Source: Desulfurococcales archaeon | Lineage (GTDB): Archaea > Thermoproteota > Thermoprotei_A > Sulfolobales > Desulfurococcaceae | NCBI GenBank assembly: GCA_026985375.1 | Contig: JALSQP010000135.1 | Coordinates: 1 to 7,222 of the forward strand | Direction of reading: 5' to 3' | Length of the DNA: 7,222 bases | Shown: one piece after another, positions 4,865 through 7,222 of the stretch | Layout of the letters: every line of letters begins with the position of its first letter | Position numbering within the stretch: position 1 is the stretch's first letter | Position numbers and translations under genes: made by a program | The notes under the pieces: model-generated | Told to the model about the DNA's origin: nothing | The model's input: the letters and a program-made list of their open reading frames with translations, nothing else | Database searches by the model: none

Positions 4865-7061
4865 AGTCCTCTGGCTTCGGCGGCTCCGGCTTCAGGCCTT
4901 TACGCTCTCTAATCTTTCTCACTATATCCATCAGCATGCTGTCAGGTACAGGTGCCCATCTACTGAACTCTTGTCCCCAGATAGCTTTGCCAGCAGTTGC
5001 TCCTCTCAGTTGCTCGGCCAAATCAAATGTTTCGGCAACAGGAATTTCTGCCAAGATCCTTGCGACCGGTCCCTGCTGGGAGACCTGCAATATTCTTCCC
5101 CTCTTTTTCGTTATTATTGTTGTTATATTGCCTAGGTACTCTATAGGCGCCTTTATATCGAGCTTCTGTATAGGCTCTAGTAGTGTTGGTTTGGCGGTTA
5201 ACATGCCAGCGTAGATGGCGTTTCTTATAGCAGGATAGATCTGTCCCGGACCGCGGTGTGCCGGGTCTTCATGTACTACTGCATCATGGAGCTTGACCTT
5301 AACTCCTCTTACAGGCTCCATTGCTAGCGGTCCTTCACGCATGGCTAGTCTGAAACCCTGTATTATAGTGTCTTTGACCTCACGTAGGTGCTGTACACCC
5401 GAGGTTAGGTCTATGAATACGTTGATTGTTTCGTCAATGGCCCATATCCTTCTTGCTTCATCGGCGGGCCATCCTGCCTGTTCACGCAATATCTTTGCAC
5501 GTTCTTTTGTATCCATATCTTCAGTTATTATGCCATCGTGAATCAGCTGTATGGTCTTCTCGTCGAGCGGCTCGACGCTTATGTAGAACTTGTTGTGCTT
5601 GTTGGGTGATTTGCCTTCGAATATTTTACTGGCGGTTCTTATGCTCTCACGGTATACAATTACTGGTGGTGAAGCAACTACTTCTAATCCGTAGTTCTCC
5701 TTCAGGAATGTCAGCGCTATTTCGATGTGGAGGGGACCCATACCGCTTAGTAGATATTCTCCCGTCTCCTCGTTGATCCTTACTACCAGGCTTGGATCCT
5801 CAATGCTTAGTTTATGGAGAGCCTCTATTAGTTTGGGCAGGTCACGCGGATTCTTTGGCTCTATAGCGACGGTTACCACGGGTTCGCTGATAGTTCTTAG
5901 TTTTTCGAACGGCACCATTACCTCCTGATACTTTATATCTACAACGGTCTCTCCCGCTCTAGCTTTATCTAATCCTAAGACGGCCGCAATGTTTCCTGCA
6001 ACTATTTCATCGGCTATTTCTCTGTATGGACCCATGTAGAGGCTTACTTGGAGGATCTTCTGTTTAGTCCTTGCGTTGACGAGCCATACTTCTTCTCCGG
6101 GATGTAGTGTTCCTGAGAATACACGTCCTGTTCCTACGAGTCCTGCGTGGGGATCTATGCGCATGTCATTAATCAGCATTACAACGGGTCCATTAGGATC
6201 TGCTTCGAGCATTGCTTTTCCAATCTCACTATTAAGGTCTCCATGCCAAATCTTCGGAATCCTGTATTTCTGGGCTTCCCTAGGGTTTGGTATGAATTTC
6301 ACAACCATATCCAGGATTGCTTCATGTAGTGGTGCGAGTTTCTGTAGTTCTGGAAGGGCGTCTTTACCTTTCTTGTAGAGATCTATTATATCGCTAAACT
6401 TTATTCCACGCTGCTTGGCCATGGGAACTGTGAAGCCCCATCGATCACGTGCTGAGCCAAAAGCAACATGTCCTTTTGCAGGATCTAATTGCCACTTAGT
6501 CTTGAACTCTGGGTCAGCATAAATTGATATTAGCTGGTTAATTTCTTTTATTATTTGTATGAATCTCTGTTGTATCTCTTGAGGACTTAGCCTGAGCTCC
6601 TTGATCAACCTGTCTACCTTATTGATAAATAGTACTGGTCGTACACGTTCTTCGAGAGCCATTCGTAGGTACATCTCTGTCTGGGTCATTACACCCTCAA
6701 CAGCATCAACAACAAGAATAGCACCATCTAGTACTCTTAGGCTTCTAGTAGTCTTGGCTGAGAAGTCCACGTGGCCTGGAGTGTCTATTAGGTTAATAAC
6801 ATATGGTTTTCCTCGGTATTCGTGATACAGGCTCACGTTCGCTGATTTTACAGTGATTCCTCTCTTCTGCTCTACATCTAGGTAATCAAGCGCTAGAGCT
6901 TGTCCTGCGATCTTCTCTGAGATTATTCCTGCTGCTGCTAGCAATGAGTCTGATAATGTGGTCTTACCGTGGTCGACGTGAGCGGTTATACCGATGTTTC
7001 TTACCTGTTCGAGATTTTTCATTATCCTAAGTATTTCAGTTACTTGTTTGTATCTAGGCAT
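4851..7061 (-). CDS. fusA: Translation elongation factor 2 (EF-2)
   Basis: GTPase that drives ribosomal translocation. The 736 residues are the usual archaeal length. GTPase motifs: G1 AHVDHGKT (27-34), G2 RGIT (67-70), G3 DTPGH (93-97), G4 NKVD (147-150), G5 GSA (202-204). Domain II follows (about 290-375), then domain III with SGMGPLHIE (439-447). Domain IV contains [10 protein letters not shown], whose first His (602) is the expected diphthamide site and ADP-ribosylation target. Domain V ends with [17 protein letters not shown] chose ATG at 7061 (product begins [10 protein letters not shown]), which matches family starts and has AAGGT 8 nt upstream. The in-frame TTG at 7070 directly abuts that site with no spacing, so the three-residue-longer form is unlikely. 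The gene is preceded by a good TATA box and its 3' end overlaps the convergent winged-helix gene by 14 bp. No intein or odd residue seen. Confidence 0.98.
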   Translation of the reverse strand: MPRYKQVTEILRIMKNLEQVRNIGITAHVDHGKTTLSDSLLAAAGIISEKIAGQALALDYLDVEQKRGITVKSANVSLYHEYRGKPYVINLIDTPGHVDFSAKTTRSLRVLDGAILVVDAVEGVMTQTEMYLRMALEERVRPVLFINKVDRLIKELRLSPQEIQQRFIQIIKEINQLISIYADPEFKTKWQLDPAKGHVAFGSARDRWGFTVPMAKQRGIKFSDIIDLYKKGKDALPELQKLAPLHEAILDMVVKFIPNPREAQKYRIPKIWHGDLNSEIGKAMLEADPNGPVVMLINDMRIDPHAGLVGTGRVFSGTLHPGEEVWLVNARTKQKILQVSLYMGPYREIADEIVAGNIAAVLGLDKARAGETVVDIKYQEVMVPFEKLRTISEPVVTVAIEPKNPRDLPKLIEALHKLSIEDPSLVVRINEETGEYLLSGMGPLHIEIALTFLKENYGLEVVASPPVIVYRESIRTASKIFEGKSPNKHNKFYISVEPLDEKTIQLIHDGIITEDMDTKERAKILREQAGWPADEARRIWAIDETINVFIDLTSGVQHLREVKDTIIQGFRLAMREGPLAMEPVRGVKVKLHDAVVHEDPAHRGPGQIYPAIRNAIYAGMLTAKPTLLEPIQKLDIKAPIEYLGNITTIITKKRGRILQVSQQGPVARILAEIPVAETFDLAEQLRGATAGKAIWGQEFSRWAPVPDSMLMDIVRKIRERKGLKPEPPKPEDFIGF

Positions 7062-7065
7062 ATCT

Positions 7066-7074
7066 ATCAACCTT
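7066..7074 (-). promoter_or_regulatory. Ribosome binding site of EF-2
   Basis: Minus-strand AAGGTTGAT, close to the full archaeal complement of the 16S rRNA tail, places AGGT 8 nt before ATG (7061). The TTG at 7068-7070 falls inside this element. Confidence 0.65.
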
Positions 7075-7124
7075 GCACTTAGCCTGTTAAATATACTTCA
7101 TTGGGTTGAAAATGTTGGTAACGA

Positions 7125-7132
7125 TTTATAAA
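7125..7132 (-). promoter_or_regulatory. TATA box of the EF-2 gene
   Basis: TTTATAAA, preceded on the minus strand by AAGC as a possible BRE, is the best archaeal core promoter in the window. Transcription about 25 nt downstream (near 7103) would give a leader of about 40 nt. The core is palindromic, so direction is set by context: EF-2 lies downstream on the minus strand. Confidence 0.65.
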
Positions 7133-7146
7133 GCTTGTTTGCTTTT

Positions 7147-7221
7147 TCACAATATCCTTTTTTCTAAAATCCCATGTATTATGTTAACTACATATGTGAA
7201 ATCGTGCTTAGCCGCTCCTTC
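7147..7221 (-). CDS. Possible C-terminal end of an unidentified gene at the window edge
   Basis: A minus-strand frame entering from the right edge stays open for 24 codons and ends at TGA (7147-7149). It reads EGAAKHDFTYVV, then NIIHGILEKRIL. The composition, charged and hydrophobic with no Cys, looks like a real hyperthermophile protein tail, and the stop lies just upstream of the EF-2 TATA box, as expected for a preceding gene. It is too short to identify and could be chance. Confidence 0.35.
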   Translation of the reverse strand, partial: EGAAKHDFTYVVNIIHGILEKRIL

Positions 7222-7222
7222 A

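Noticed and set aside
4806..6825. Several plus-strand frames of 60-117 codons opposite EF-2
   Set aside because: Shadow frames of a highly expressed conserved gene; Ser/Arg/Cys-rich with no domain pattern.
7112..7222. Plus-strand frame starting ATG at 7112 and running off the right edge
   Set aside because: It crosses the EF-2 TATA box, is rich in Cys and Leu unlike the neighbouring proteins, and has no ribosome binding site.
1..7222. Inteins, CRISPR arrays, insertion sequences, attachment sites or a replication origin
   Set aside because: PolB1 and EF-2 motifs are uninterrupted. I saw no regularly spaced repeats, terminal inverted repeats, transposase or integrase frames, no partial tRNA copy outside the intron, and no cluster of origin boxes.

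Overview
The window looks like a chromosomal segment of a hyperthermophilic crenarchaeon. The best fit is the Desulfurococcaceae, with a Staphylothermus-like flavour, although this is a judgement from remembered sequences and not a search. Four things support it: a crenarchaeal-type PolB1 DNA polymerase, archaeal NAC, ribosomal protein eL38 and archaeal EF-2; a tRNA-Asn with a short bulge-helix-bulge intron; GGTG/GGAGGT ribosome binding sites with frequent TTG and GTG starts; and A+T-rich TATA-box promoters around a GC-rich tRNA.

Layout, left to right. Positions 1-2323 (minus) hold PolB1, cut off at its C-terminus by the window edge; it reads open through the whole left third with all exonuclease and polymerase motifs intact. 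Just upstream on the same strand is the nascent polypeptide-associated complex protein (2331-2687), so the two form a NAC-PolB1 transcription unit with a 7-nt gap. A divergent intergenic region (2688-2824) separates this from a beta-CASP ribonuclease of the aCPSF2 type (2825-4102, plus). That gene runs tail to tail, with 8 nt between stop codons, into eL38 (4111-4320, minus). Next comes an intron-containing tRNA-Asn(GUU) (4388-4489, minus). Divergent from the tRNA is a small winged-helix-like protein (4604-4864, plus), the only gene here of unknown role; its 3' end overlaps the 3' end of the EF-2 gene (4851-7061, minus) by 14 bp. EF-2 has a clear TATA promoter, and a short reading frame (7147-7221, minus) at the right edge may be the tail of another gene.

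Together the genes cover replication (PolB1), translation and nascent-chain handling (EF-2, eL38, tRNA-Asn, NAC) and RNA processing or decay (aCPSF2). This is core, vertically inherited information processing, with no sign of mobile elements, CRISPR, inteins or defence genes. The window does not look like an accessory island. The points most worth following are the uncharacterised winged-helix protein and its shared promoter region with the tRNA, the tRNA intron carrying a T-arm-like sequence, and an unusual residue in polymerase motif A.

Three starts were set by ribosome binding sites, not by the longest reading frame: NAC (ATG at 2687, not GTG at 2696), EF-2 (ATG at 7061, not TTG at 7070) and the winged-helix protein (TTG at 4604).
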